Assembly (NCBI GenBank): GCA_947495975.1
Contig: CANMBE010000001.1
Location: forward strand, 62,001-126,000
Reading direction: 5' to 3'
DNA from: Ignavibacteria bacterium
Lineage (GTDB): Bacteria > Bacteroidota > Ignavibacteria > Kapaibacteriales > Kapaibacteriaceae
DNA length: 64,000 bases
Part shown: positions 57,094-64,000 of the stretch, one piece after another
How the letters are laid out: each line of letters begins with the position of its first letter
Position numbering within the stretch: position 1 is the stretch's first letter
The notes under the pieces: generated by a model
What the model was told of the DNA's origin: nothing
Database searches by the model: none
Seen by the model: the letters and a program-made list of their open reading frames with translations, nothing else
Made by a program: the position numbers and the translations under genes

Positions 57094-58694
57094 TTGATTC
57101 GCACTCCCACATCGATGCCGACGCTTTTGATGACGACAGGGATCAAATGCTTCAGCGAGCAATGAACGACGGAATTGAATTCATTGTTGTGCCAGATATC
57201 GAACCACAGCGCCGAGAAAAACTTAAATCAATTGTTGATGCATATCCTTTTCTTGTGCGCGGAGTTGGCATACATCCACATCATGCTGGGGCCGTTACGG
57301 AGGCTCACTTAGCCGAGGTAGATGATCAATGCACCGAAGCAAAGGTTGTTGCTATTGGTGAGATAGGGCTTGACTACTACTATGACTTTTGTGCGCCCGG
57401 TGTGCAGAAGTCGTATTTTCGTGAGCAGATTCGCATAGCAAAGGCACACGATCTGCCGATTATCGTACACAATCGCGAATCTGATAAAGACGTTCTGGAT
57501 ATAATTGAAGAAGAGCAGGACGGTTCGCTACGTGGAGTACTTCATTGTTTCTCTAGCGATATCAATGTACTTGAACGTGCACTGTCACTAAACATGCATA
57601 TTTCATTCACAGGGAATATTACGTTCAAGAAGTCTACACTCAACGATGTTGTCCAACGTGTACCTATCGATCGTGTCATGATCGAAACGGATGCGCCGTA
57701 CATGACGCCAGCGCCTCATCGCGGCACGAGAAACGAACCACTCTATGTCCGCCTTGTTGCGGAAAAACTTGCGGAGATTAAAGGTATGCCCCTAATAGAA
57801 GTATTGACCACCACCACCTCTACGGCAAAGCGTTTTTTTGGGCTTTTGACCATCCTCCTTCTTTGGTCGATGTCCGTATCGGCACAGCCAAAGAGACCTG
57901 ACGAAGATGAAATCGACAATGACACCCAGTATGAGATCGCGCTTGAAAATTATGAGATCGATTCAACCGGCTGGGCAAAATTCATACGGCCTCGTTCCAT
58001 TGGGTTCGGGATCACACTTGGCTCAAACACCGTAGTTGAGCAACACACCTATACGCAGCTCTACAAGAGGGCTGTGCAGGGCACAACAACTCCACAGGGA
58101 TGGACTACATTTCCGTCGGATAGTGGCCCGTCGCGCTCATTCTCTTATGAAGGGCTGTTAAGTTTTGGTGTAACTGGCATGCTTCAAGCGTCTGACAGGA
58201 TTGGGCTAGAGCTTACGTACCTGTATAGCAAGAACGTGGGAGACAGAGTATTGTATGGCCTGCCACCAGTTGTTACGAATATCATTGAGACCTCGTTTCT
58301 TTATTCTCTCAACCCATACAACAAGGTAAACTTCGTCCCACATGCCGGTGTTACCCTCGCAATTCAAAGCGGTGGCAAATCGTCAATTACTCAAATTGGC
58401 GTCAATGCTGGAATGGGCATTGGAATTAATATTCCTACATCTATCGGCCTTTTCTATCCGATGGTCAATGTGCGGTTTAACGTCATGTTCGGCACAGTGC
58501 CTGACGCAAACATTGCAACCTATCCTGTTATACCAGGCGAAGATCAATCCAACACTGCACCAGATCCAGATCGCGACGGTGTGCGTCTGCATTATAATTC
58601 CGATAAACCATCGCAGCTTTCCGTAGATAAGGCAGACATCACAACGCTCTATTCTATACCACGCCTTTCGATCATGTTCTTTCCGAATTTCTAA
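57090..58694 (+). CDS. tatD: TatD-family metal-dependent hydrolase fused to an outer-membrane barrel-like protein
   Basis: 534 residues from GTG 57090, which overlaps bcp by four bases. Residues 1-250 are a full TatD DNase: IDSHSHIDADAFDDDR, VGIHPHHAG, GEIGLDYYYDF, VHNRESD, HCFSSD and ETDAPYMTPAPHRG hold the metal ligands. TatD proteins normally end just past TTSTAKRFFGL, but here the frame runs on into LLTILLLWSMSVSAQ, a perfect signal-peptide core, and then about 275 residues of strand-rich outer-membrane protein (GFGITLGSN, GLELTYLYSKN, VPHAGVTLAIQ ... IPRLSIMFFPNF). The join is the run of seven T at 57833-57839. One T fewer would end TatD at a TGA at 57847. An internal ATG (57786) with GGAG upstream could start the barrel protein alone. 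Confidence 0.8.
   Translation: MIDSHSHIDADAFDDDRDQMLQRAMNDGIEFIVVPDIEPQRREKLKSIVDAYPFLVRGVGIHPHHAGAVTEAHLAEVDDQCTEAKVVAIGEIGLDYYYDFCAPGVQKSYFREQIRIAKAHDLPIIVHNRESDKDVLDIIEEEQDGSLRGVLHCFSSDINVLERALSLNMHISFTGNITFKKSTLNDVVQRVPIDRVMIETDAPYMTPAPHRGTRNEPLYVRLVAEKLAEIKGMPLIEVLTTTTSTAKRFFGLLTILLLWSMSVSAQPKRPDEDEIDNDTQYEIALENYEIDSTGWAKFIRPRSIGFGITLGSNTVVEQHTYTQLYKRAVQGTTTPQGWTTFPSDSGPSRSFSYEGLLSFGVTGMLQASDRIGLELTYLYSKNVGDRVLYGLPPVVTNIIETSFLYSLNPYNKVNFVPHAGVTLAIQSGGKSSITQIGVNAGMGIGINIPTSIGLFYPMVNVRFNVMFGTVPDANIATYPVIPGEDQSNTAPDPDRDGVRLHYNSDKPSQLSVDKADITTLYSIPRLSIMFFPNF
57786..58694 (+). CDS. Possible separate outer-membrane protein nested in the tatD frame
   Basis: Alternative reading of the 3' part of the fused gene, in the same frame. 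ATG 57786 is preceded by GGAG eleven bases upstream. It would give a 302-residue precursor, MPLIEVLTTTTSTAKRFFGL followed by LTILLLWSMSVSAQ, a proper signal peptide with basic residues before the hydrophobic core. The mature part looks like a porin-like or Bacteroidota outer-membrane barrel of unknown family. If real, tatD and this gene would overlap by about 60 bases, as their neighbours do. Not supported independently of the fusion. Confidence 0.4.
   Translation: MPLIEVLTTTTSTAKRFFGLLTILLLWSMSVSAQPKRPDEDEIDNDTQYEIALENYEIDSTGWAKFIRPRSIGFGITLGSNTVVEQHTYTQLYKRAVQGTTTPQGWTTFPSDSGPSRSFSYEGLLSFGVTGMLQASDRIGLELTYLYSKNVGDRVLYGLPPVVTNIIETSFLYSLNPYNKVNFVPHAGVTLAIQSGGKSSITQIGVNAGMGIGINIPTSIGLFYPMVNVRFNVMFGTVPDANIATYPVIPGEDQSNTAPDPDRDGVRLHYNSDKPSQLSVDKADITTLYSIPRLSIMFFPNF
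57833..57839 (+). other. T7 homopolymer at the tatD/barrel junction
   Basis: Seven T in a row sit in codons CGT-TTT-TTT, exactly where TatD proteins end. They form a T-TTT-TTT slippery heptamer in the zero frame. Loss of one T gives KRFLGF and a stop at 57847-57849. It could be a sequencing error, polymerase slippage, or a real fusion. Confidence 0.75.
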
Positions 58695-58696
58695 CA

Positions 58697-59317
58697 ATGT
58701 CTATTGTTCTATCAGGAACGGCTCTCTCAACAGATCTTGCTACCATCCGCAATAGCACGTCTACAATTGATGTTTTCAGGGCAGCAGTGCACCGAGTTGG
58801 ACTGCACCTTGCCGTTGAAACGTCGCGCCATCTTCCAAGCAAAGAAGTCACCGTTAGCACTCCCATCGAGCAAACCGTGTGCAACGTGATCGATGGGAAT
58901 GTGATAGTGATTCCCGTCCTCCGCGCTGGCCTAGGCCTGCTCGATCCATTCCTCACAATCTGTCCAAATGTCTCGGTGGGTTTTATTGGATTAAAGCGGA
59001 ATGAGGATACTCTTGAACCATCCGAGTATTATCGAAATGTGCCGCCATCGGATGAAAAAACTACGTTCATCGTTATCGACCCTATGCTGGCCACAGGTGG
59101 TAGTATGTCTGCCACACTTCGGCTCATAAAGCCCTTGGCCCACCAAAAAATCATCGCTGCCTGCCTTATCGCAGCCCCTGAGGGCATTGGCCGCATACAA
59201 GCTGATCATCCTGACGTGCTTATAGTCTCGGCAGCCGTAGACCGCCAGTTAAATGACGTAGGCTTTATTATGCCAGGCTTGGGAGACGCTGGGGACAGAC
59301 TTTTTGGAACTCTCTGA
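58697..59317 (+). CDS. upp: Uracil phosphoribosyltransferase
   Basis: 206 residues, usual length. PRPP-binding motif VIDPMLATGGSMSATLRLI and the uracil-site end GFIMPGLGDAGDRLFGTL are intact, as is VIPVLRAGLGLLDPFL. It salvages uracil to UMP with PRPP. Starts two bases after the previous stop; last gene of the dnaX-bcp-tatD-upp run. No clear terminator in the 65 bp before the convergent aminotransferase gene. Confidence 0.97.
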   Translation: MSIVLSGTALSTDLATIRNSTSTIDVFRAAVHRVGLHLAVETSRHLPSKEVTVSTPIEQTVCNVIDGNVIVIPVLRAGLGLLDPFLTICPNVSVGFIGLKRNEDTLEPSEYYRNVPPSDEKTTFIVIDPMLATGGSMSATLRLIKPLAHQKIIAACLIAAPEGIGRIQADHPDVLIVSAAVDRQLNDVGFIMPGLGDAGDRLFGTL

Positions 59318-59382
59318 CAAGAATAACTGTGCGTGCACTCCCATTGAGAAGGAGGCAAAGAGAAGAGCATTCAGGTTCCAGC

Positions 59383-60540
59383 CTAGATCGTGTTTCGTAG
59401 ATATTCGTTGACGGCCATTGCAAGTGCGTCTATATCTGCACGCGACGTATGAGCGTGTGCGCTGCAACGAAGAATAGGTTTCCCAAGCCATCGATGGACC
59501 ACAACCTCGATGGATCGCTTGTTATAGAGCCAGTCTTTCATGTCTACTGTATCTGTACTATCCGGTAGTGTTACCGCAGCCATTTGCAATATGGCGTCTT
59601 GCCCAATTGCGCAGAGTGATTCAACTCCCCCTATTGTCAACAACACCTCAGATGCATACGCTGCTAGCGCTCGAGCATCATGTTGTACCTCTGCCCAATG
59701 ATGTTCTGCCATCCATTTTAATGCGAAGGGAACGGTGAGGAAGGGGCTTATGTCTCGTGTGCCAACATATTCATGCTCATCTACAAAGAAACCGTCATCA
59801 GCCGTTGGAATATCTGAACCCCAACTCACAATGAGTGGTAGAACGTGTTCTTGTAGATCTGGAGTAACCCACAAGAACGCAGATCCCTTTGGAGTACACA
59901 TCCACTTGTGACAGTTGGCCGTGTAGATATCAGCTTGCAGTGTAGAGAGATGAAGCGGAATGTGACCCGGTGCATGAGAACCGTCTACGACGGTACGAAT
60001 ACCTGCAGACTTTGCCCTAGCACATAATTCTTCAACCGGCAGACGCACTGCTGTAGGAGAGGTGATGTGACTAAGAAAAAGCACTTTTGTCTTAGGAGTT
60101 ACGCGATTCCAAATGATTTCTACTAGATCATGTATTGGAGGCACTGGAAATGGGATTTCTGCGCGGACGTATTTGATTCCCTTTTTTACACAGTATTGAT
60201 GCCATGCTCTGTCACATGCACCGTACTCGTGATCGGTTGTTACGATCTCATCCCCTGCTACCAATAAATCCCCAAAGGCATGAGCTGCTACGTTAACTCC
60301 ATAGGTAGAATTCGTCACGTAAACGAGGTCTTGTGGCTGCGCTCCAACGTACGCAGCGAGCGATTCTCGTGATGACTGCAAAAGTGCTGGTGCTTCGCGA
60401 AAAAACAAAACAGGCTGGCGCTCAAGTCTCTCAACCCACCTACGTTGTTCGTCGAGAATGGCTCGAGGACAGGCACCGAACGAACCATGATTAAGAAAGA
60501 TAATGTCTTCGCGAAGAAGGAAGTCAGAACGCTGAAGCAT
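59383..60540 (-). CDS. Class V aminotransferase, isopenicillin-N epimerase-like
   Basis: 385 residues. PLP lysine in TANCHKWMCTPKGSAFLW, FLNHGSFGACPRAI at the front, TNSTYGVNVAAHAFGD, TDHEYGACDRAW, and VDGSHAPGHI with the PLP-binding Asp. The order and motifs match the CefD/isopenicillin-N epimerase-like group of class V PLP enzymes. In bacteria these usually act as cysteine desulfurase-like or epimerase enzymes of unknown substrate, and antibiotic synthesis should not be assumed from one gene. Eight bases after the OmpA gene stop, same strand. Confidence 0.85.
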   Translation of the reverse strand: MLQRSDFLLREDIIFLNHGSFGACPRAILDEQRRWVERLERQPVLFFREAPALLQSSRESLAAYVGAQPQDLVYVTNSTYGVNVAAHAFGDLLVAGDEIVTTDHEYGACDRAWHQYCVKKGIKYVRAEIPFPVPPIHDLVEIIWNRVTPKTKVLFLSHITSPTAVRLPVEELCARAKSAGIRTVVDGSHAPGHIPLHLSTLQADIYTANCHKWMCTPKGSAFLWVTPDLQEHVLPLIVSWGSDIPTADDGFFVDEHEYVGTRDISPFLTVPFALKWMAEHHWAEVQHDARALAAYASEVLLTIGGVESLCAIGQDAILQMAAVTLPDSTDTVDMKDWLYNKRSIEVVVHRWLGKPILRCSAHAHTSRADIDALAMAVNEYLRNTI

Positions 60541-60548
60541 GTATTGAC

Positions 60549-62465
60549 CTATTGGATAATTGCGCGCACACTTCGATTGGCAGTCCTGCCCATTGGTGTC
60601 TCGTTAGATGCAGCGGTTGTGACTACAGCAGAGACAGAAACATCTTGGTCCCGCACGCCCAGTAACTCAATTGCAGCGCGAGCCCTACGTTGAAGTAATT
60701 GCTCGTTGTACAACTCAGTACCAAGATTGTCAGCACTCGGAATCAGCGTCACTTTTTTACCTGCTGCAATGGCATCACGCACAGCGGCTATGGCATCTGG
60801 ATTGGTTGTTAGAAACGTAGATGCATCAAACGAGAAGTGGCCGAGCACAAGTGGGTCGCCACCAATTTGCTCTGCCCCCACTGTTGTTCGCACCTCACTC
60901 CTACTGCGAACCTGCGGTGCGATCATAACCGTCGTGGCAGACGTTGCTCGGCGCCCCGTTGTGTCCGTCACAAGTCCTTGTACCTCGAGTGTTTCTGTCC
61001 GTCCAACATTCAAGAGGCCACTCTGCGGCAACACAACCGAATACACGGGTCCAATTCCTTGCACCTTGATATCCATTCCAACAAATCGAACACGAAGTTC
61101 TGAATCACACGGACCTGCTTCGCATGTGATGATATGAGACACAGGAATTACAACATCAATGGAGGTACGAGTGGTGTCTCGTTGAACAATGAGAATAACT
61201 ATTGACTTGTTGTTTACCAAAAAGGACACCGAGCGGTGCTCTGCTGCAAGCTCGGGATATGGAACATCACCTTGCTGCTCTGTTCGCATCGTAAGTCGCG
61301 ATGCATCAATGCCAAGTTCGTTGATTGTCCAAGACAGACGCTCCTTGGCAAGTGACGGTTCTTCATCCGCAGAAGAAGAACCAATTACAGTTATCCGTGC
61401 TTCAGGATGTTCAATTGCATATTGGCGCAATGCCTTCAACACGCTCTGTTGGTACATACCAAGTTGAGTTGTTGAACTCAGCGGTAGCGTGCTATTCTTT
61501 GCAAAGAACACGACCGGAGCTGCCTCGTATGAGACGATGGCTACAACCTCATTGACAGATGCCACGTCAATTGTATCGACCCGCCGCTTCACTCCCTCCA
61601 CACCAACCTCAGAGCGAAGCGCAGCTACAACCACTGGCGGTGGTGGCGGTGGTGGTGGCGGTGGCGGAGATGTAGTATTCTTTGAGAGACGGTAGTGAAG
61701 AGTGATCCCACCACGTAGTGCACCAACAGACCATGAGAGCGAGGATACAACGTTGGATAACCCAAACTGATACACAATCTCTGGTGAGATTGCCAGCTGA
61801 TTACTTACTGTATGTTCATATCGCAGGCCGAGTATAAGTCCGGCATATAAACCAGACTTACGAGGAATAGCTCCTTCAGATTGATTACGCTCCCGTAATC
61901 CATTCTCAAATGTATAGTTCGGATCTGATGGAGACGTTAGCTCTTGCTTCTGTACATACGAGGCGCCAATCGGTATACCTGCAATCAATCCAAGATGCAA
62001 GCGCAGTGGTATGGATGGGGCGATGGGGATCGAGACAAATGGTTCAACTCCAATAACGCTGTAGGCTGCGCCAAGCTTATGCTGAACTGTGCCCTGCGTT
62101 ACAGATGTGCCATTTATGATGTTTCCTACAAACTCAGGCTGCGAAAGTGTACCAGAGAGGATCTGATACGTGCCACCAACACCGAGTTGCAATGGTTGAT
62201 CAAAGATTCTCACGGAGAGATCAGTTTCAATTCCTGCTTTGATGGCCACGCCAAAACCAGATCCCGACGTAAAAGTGGTGCAGCAGTTAGGTACCGATGG
62301 CAATGCAACAAAATTGGCGCTGTGTGTATTGAGTCCAGCAAACGCACCTCCAAACAAACGAAGTGCGGTTAACGAGGTGTCGCGCTCCTGTGATTGCAGT
62401 GTTCCACAGACAAACATCAAGGCACATATTGCACGCCACGGGCGAAGAGGGCTATGTACGCTCAT
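60549..62465 (-). CDS. Outer-membrane barrel protein with polyproline linker and two OmpA-like domains
   Basis: 638 residues. Signal region MSVHSPLRPWRAICALMFVCGTLQSQ, then a barrel-like N-terminal domain (~30-265: GFGVAIKAGIETDLSVRIFDQPLQLGVGGTYQILSG ... LGLRYEHTVSNQLAISPEIVYQFG ... GGITLHYRLSK). A run of eleven prolines follows, then two OmpA-like segments: one with VFFAKNSTLPLSSTTQLGMYQ... HPEARITVIGSSSADEE...LAKERLSWTINELGI, one near the end with FSFDASTFLTTNPDAIAAVRDAIAAG...LLQRRARAAIELLGV. It probably ties the outer membrane to peptidoglycan or stiffens the envelope. The start overlaps the previous gene's stop by four bases. Confidence 0.78.
   Translation of the reverse strand: MSVHSPLRPWRAICALMFVCGTLQSQERDTSLTALRLFGGAFAGLNTHSANFVALPSVPNCCTTFTSGSGFGVAIKAGIETDLSVRIFDQPLQLGVGGTYQILSGTLSQPEFVGNIINGTSVTQGTVQHKLGAAYSVIGVEPFVSIPIAPSIPLRLHLGLIAGIPIGASYVQKQELTSPSDPNYTFENGLRERNQSEGAIPRKSGLYAGLILGLRYEHTVSNQLAISPEIVYQFGLSNVVSSLSWSVGALRGGITLHYRLSKNTTSPPPPPPPPPPPVVVAALRSEVGVEGVKRRVDTIDVASVNEVVAIVSYEAAPVVFFAKNSTLPLSSTTQLGMYQQSVLKALRQYAIEHPEARITVIGSSSADEEPSLAKERLSWTINELGIDASRLTMRTEQQGDVPYPELAAEHRSVSFLVNNKSIVILIVQRDTTRTSIDVVIPVSHIITCEAGPCDSELRVRFVGMDIKVQGIGPVYSVVLPQSGLLNVGRTETLEVQGLVTDTTGRRATSATTVMIAPQVRSRSEVRTTVGAEQIGGDPLVLGHFSFDASTFLTTNPDAIAAVRDAIAAGKKVTLIPSADNLGTELYNEQLLQRRARAAIELLGVRDQDVSVSAVVTTAASNETPMGRTANRSVRAIIQ
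61637..61669 (-). repeat. GGN trinucleotide run coding for the polyproline linker
   Basis: About eleven GGT/GGC triplets (plus strand), coding for eleven Pro on the minus strand. It is a short tandem run that can grow or shrink by whole codons without changing the frame, so linker length may vary between strains. Confidence 0.7.
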
Positions 62466-64000
62466 CGAATCACAACTATAAACGTTGATGTAGTATTTTT
62501 CTCTGCTGTTATATAAGCAGCGTGCACACCTGACGAAAGCTTGCGCGTATCAACTTCAATAGTAGATGCACCACGGACAATATGTACGTGCTGTCTATGA
62601 TGAACTACACCCTGCTGGTCGGATAGTGTGAGAGTGCCCACGGCATCATCGTCTGAGAAAATAGAAATCGTGGCAATCTCTGAAGATGGCTGGGGAGCAA
62701 CAGACCTGATCTGCAATCCTGAGCTATACAGAATGTGTCTATTGGGATCAGGATTGAGAATGCGAAGGAGCCCCTTCTGATACGTCATTGCAACAGAGGA
62801 TCCGAATGCGGTTGCTGTTGAGTCAAAGGTCAGCACAGATGAATCTATCTCAGCAATTCCTGCTGGCCCTAGCAATCTGGCAATTTCTTGAGTTCTCGAA
62901 AACGATCCCACTACACGAAAGCGAATGTGTCGGTCACCGTCTACAATGTCTTGCGAAAGAATCTCAGCAGTACCTAAATCGCTTGATATCGTTCTTGCAA
63001 GGAAGAGTCTAGGGTTAACAAGCATCACGCCCTCAAATGAGCGTTCTCCATTATAAAGCACATTCTCAACAATCGTTGTTGTTATTGGTATCACTGCATC
63101 CCCTCGTGGGTCTGCACTCACAACTGGGGCAATAACTGTTGCCTTCCCAACGTATGAGACAAGCCGAATTCCAAGTGATGATGCACATGGCGCAAATCCT
63201 AGCGCAAGAATGTCGGTTCCACTTATTGCTCCGCCATCATAACGTATACGTAACCGTATAGAATCGTTGCCAGGTATCGATGCAGGAATTGCAGTCAATA
63301 GCGTAAAGGGGGCTCCTGCAGGAAGCACCGCAGATGTTAGCACAACCTCGTTAGCGGAATGGTTGGCAACAACAACTTCGCGCTCATCGATTTCAGGTAC
63401 GAAGGCAAGTGACGGATGTGACAATTGAATATCTGCACCAGCCCCATAGCCAATCACACGAATAGTACGAGTGACATTCACTTGACCGGCGTAAAGGATG
63501 ACAACGTCATCAGTGTCTCTTCCTAGTGTACGAGGCACAAACAAGATGTCTAGATCGAGACTCTCATTTGGTGAGAGTGACGTGCCTGAGTTGAAACCGC
63601 GAATTCGAAATTGCGATCCAATTCCCTTGCGCATATTCAAACCGTTTATAACAACATCAATTGGGTCATTATTTTGGATGAGTGAAAGTCTCGTTGAGCT
63701 TGTGTCACCAATGCAGACATTCCCAAAGTCAGTCATATCGCCAGACAGCGTCAGATTACGATCACGTGAAGTACCTTGAATAGGCACACGATACTTTACA
63801 CCACACGCTGTAAGGTCTAATGTGTCAACGAGTCTTCCAGTGTCTTGAAGAGTTGCAATAAACTGAACGCGTAAACATTCACCTGGGAGCACTGTATCAT
63901 TACGTATAGCATTAGGTAGTGCCAGCCATGAGTTAAGCTTTAATGCACCCGTTTCAAAAAGTGCTCTCACTGCGCCATTATTACATATGGTGGTTGTAAC
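62462..64000 (-). CDS. Secreted choice-of-anchor D-like protein with sorting domain, 5' end missing
   Basis: The frame is open through the right edge of the window (residues CNNGAVRALFETG precede a GTG at 63970 that would otherwise look like a start), so the N terminus lies outside. The visible ~510 residues show repeats of ASH/choice-of-anchor D type: ECLRVQFIATLQDTG ... TACGVKYRVPIQGTSRD, FGNVCIGDTSSTRLSLIQNNDPIDVVINGL, LDILFVPRTLG and ALGFAPCASSLG, each with a conserved Phe/Gly at the strand start. The tail SVAPQPSSEIATISIFSDDDA ... SGVHAAYITAEKNTTSTFIVVIR is a sorting domain. Its stop overlaps the start of the OmpA gene by four bases. Confidence 0.7.
   Translation of the reverse strand, partial: VTTTICNNGAVRALFETGALKLNSWLALPNAIRNDTVLPGECLRVQFIATLQDTGRLVDTLDLTACGVKYRVPIQGTSRDRNLTLSGDMTDFGNVCIGDTSSTRLSLIQNNDPIDVVINGLNMRKGIGSQFRIRGFNSGTSLSPNESLDLDILFVPRTLGRDTDDVVILYAGQVNVTRTIRVIGYGAGADIQLSHPSLAFVPEIDEREVVVANHSANEVVLTSAVLPAGAPFTLLTAIPASIPGNDSIRLRIRYDGGAISGTDILALGFAPCASSLGIRLVSYVGKATVIAPVVSADPRGDAVIPITTTIVENVLYNGERSFEGVMLVNPRLFLARTISSDLGTAEILSQDIVDGDRHIRFRVVGSFSRTQEIARLLGPAGIAEIDSSVLTFDSTATAFGSSVAMTYQKGLLRILNPDPNRHILYSSGLQIRSVAPQPSSEIATISIFSDDDAVGTLTLSDQQGVVHHRQHVHIVRGASTIEVDTRKLSSGVHAAYITAEKNTTSTFIVVIR

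Noticed and set aside
1-64000. tRNA, rRNA, insertion sequences, phage genes or a replication origin
   Set aside because: I saw no tRNA- or rRNA-like stretch, no transposase or integrase motif and no origin-like cluster of boxes; this was by eye and a search could still find a small one.

Overview
The window looks like a chromosomal piece of a Gram-negative member of the FCB group (Bacteroidota/Chlorobiota side, perhaps a Kapabacteria- or Ignavibacteria-like lineage; this placement is an inference from gene content, not a search). The clues are many large secreted proteins ending in a type IX secretion (Por) C-terminal sorting domain, a TonB-dependent receptor and OmpA-type envelope proteins, and an F-type ATP synthase operon that lacks the beta and epsilon genes. 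Aerobic phenylacetate genes point to an oxygen-using heterotroph. I found no tRNA, rRNA, CRISPR, transposase or phage gene.

Layout. 0-4.9 kb: the 3' part of a large signalling-type ATPase, then a sialidase-like (Asp-box) secreted protein. 4.9-6.7 kb: a PhoB/PhoR-like two-component pair on the minus strand. 6.8-12.4 kb: a large PKD/Ig-like secreted protein and a TonB-dependent receptor. 12.4-14.1 kb: paaB-paaC-paaD without paaA or paaE. 14.1-24.6 kb: three secreted sorting-domain proteins, including a 2401-residue repeat adhesin with nearly identical internal repeats, a strong terminator and a structured leader. 25.1-28.7 kb: obg, an unknown gene coupled to it, and radA. 28.8-32.4 kb: a squalene/phytoene synthase, a DUF6544-like membrane-anchored protein, a GT-C-like membrane protein and a small partner protein.

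32.4-41.3 kb is one long minus-strand run: adenosine-kinase-like pfkB kinase, a CBM9-like secreted protein, two small AtpI/AtpZ-like membrane proteins, then atpB-E-F-H-A, the heptose epimerase gene rfaD, and atpG. rfaD sits between atpA and atpG. 41.4-49.2 kb: a reprolysin-like metalloprotease, ddl, family 4 uracil-DNA glycosylase, clpC, an OmpA-like lipid-free envelope protein and an enoyl-CoA hydratase. 49.2-54.9 kb: two tandem subtilases with sorting domains. 54.9-59.3 kb: a tightly coupled plus-strand run dnaX-bcp-tatD-upp in which tatD is fused in frame to an outer-membrane beta-barrel-like protein across a T7 homopolymer. 59.4-64 kb: an aminotransferase class V gene, a barrel/OmpA protein, and the 3' part of another sorting-domain protein running off the right edge.

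The main theme is the cell surface: at least nine genes encode exported proteins with sorting-domain-like tails (proteases, propellers, Ig/PKD adhesins), mixed with ordinary housekeeping genes. None of the secretion machinery itself is seen here. The best candidates for new biology are the tatD/barrel fusion with its homopolymer, the repeat adhesin and its leader, the incomplete paa cluster, the rfaD insertion in the ATP synthase operon, and the CX4CH motif in the anchor-V-like protein.
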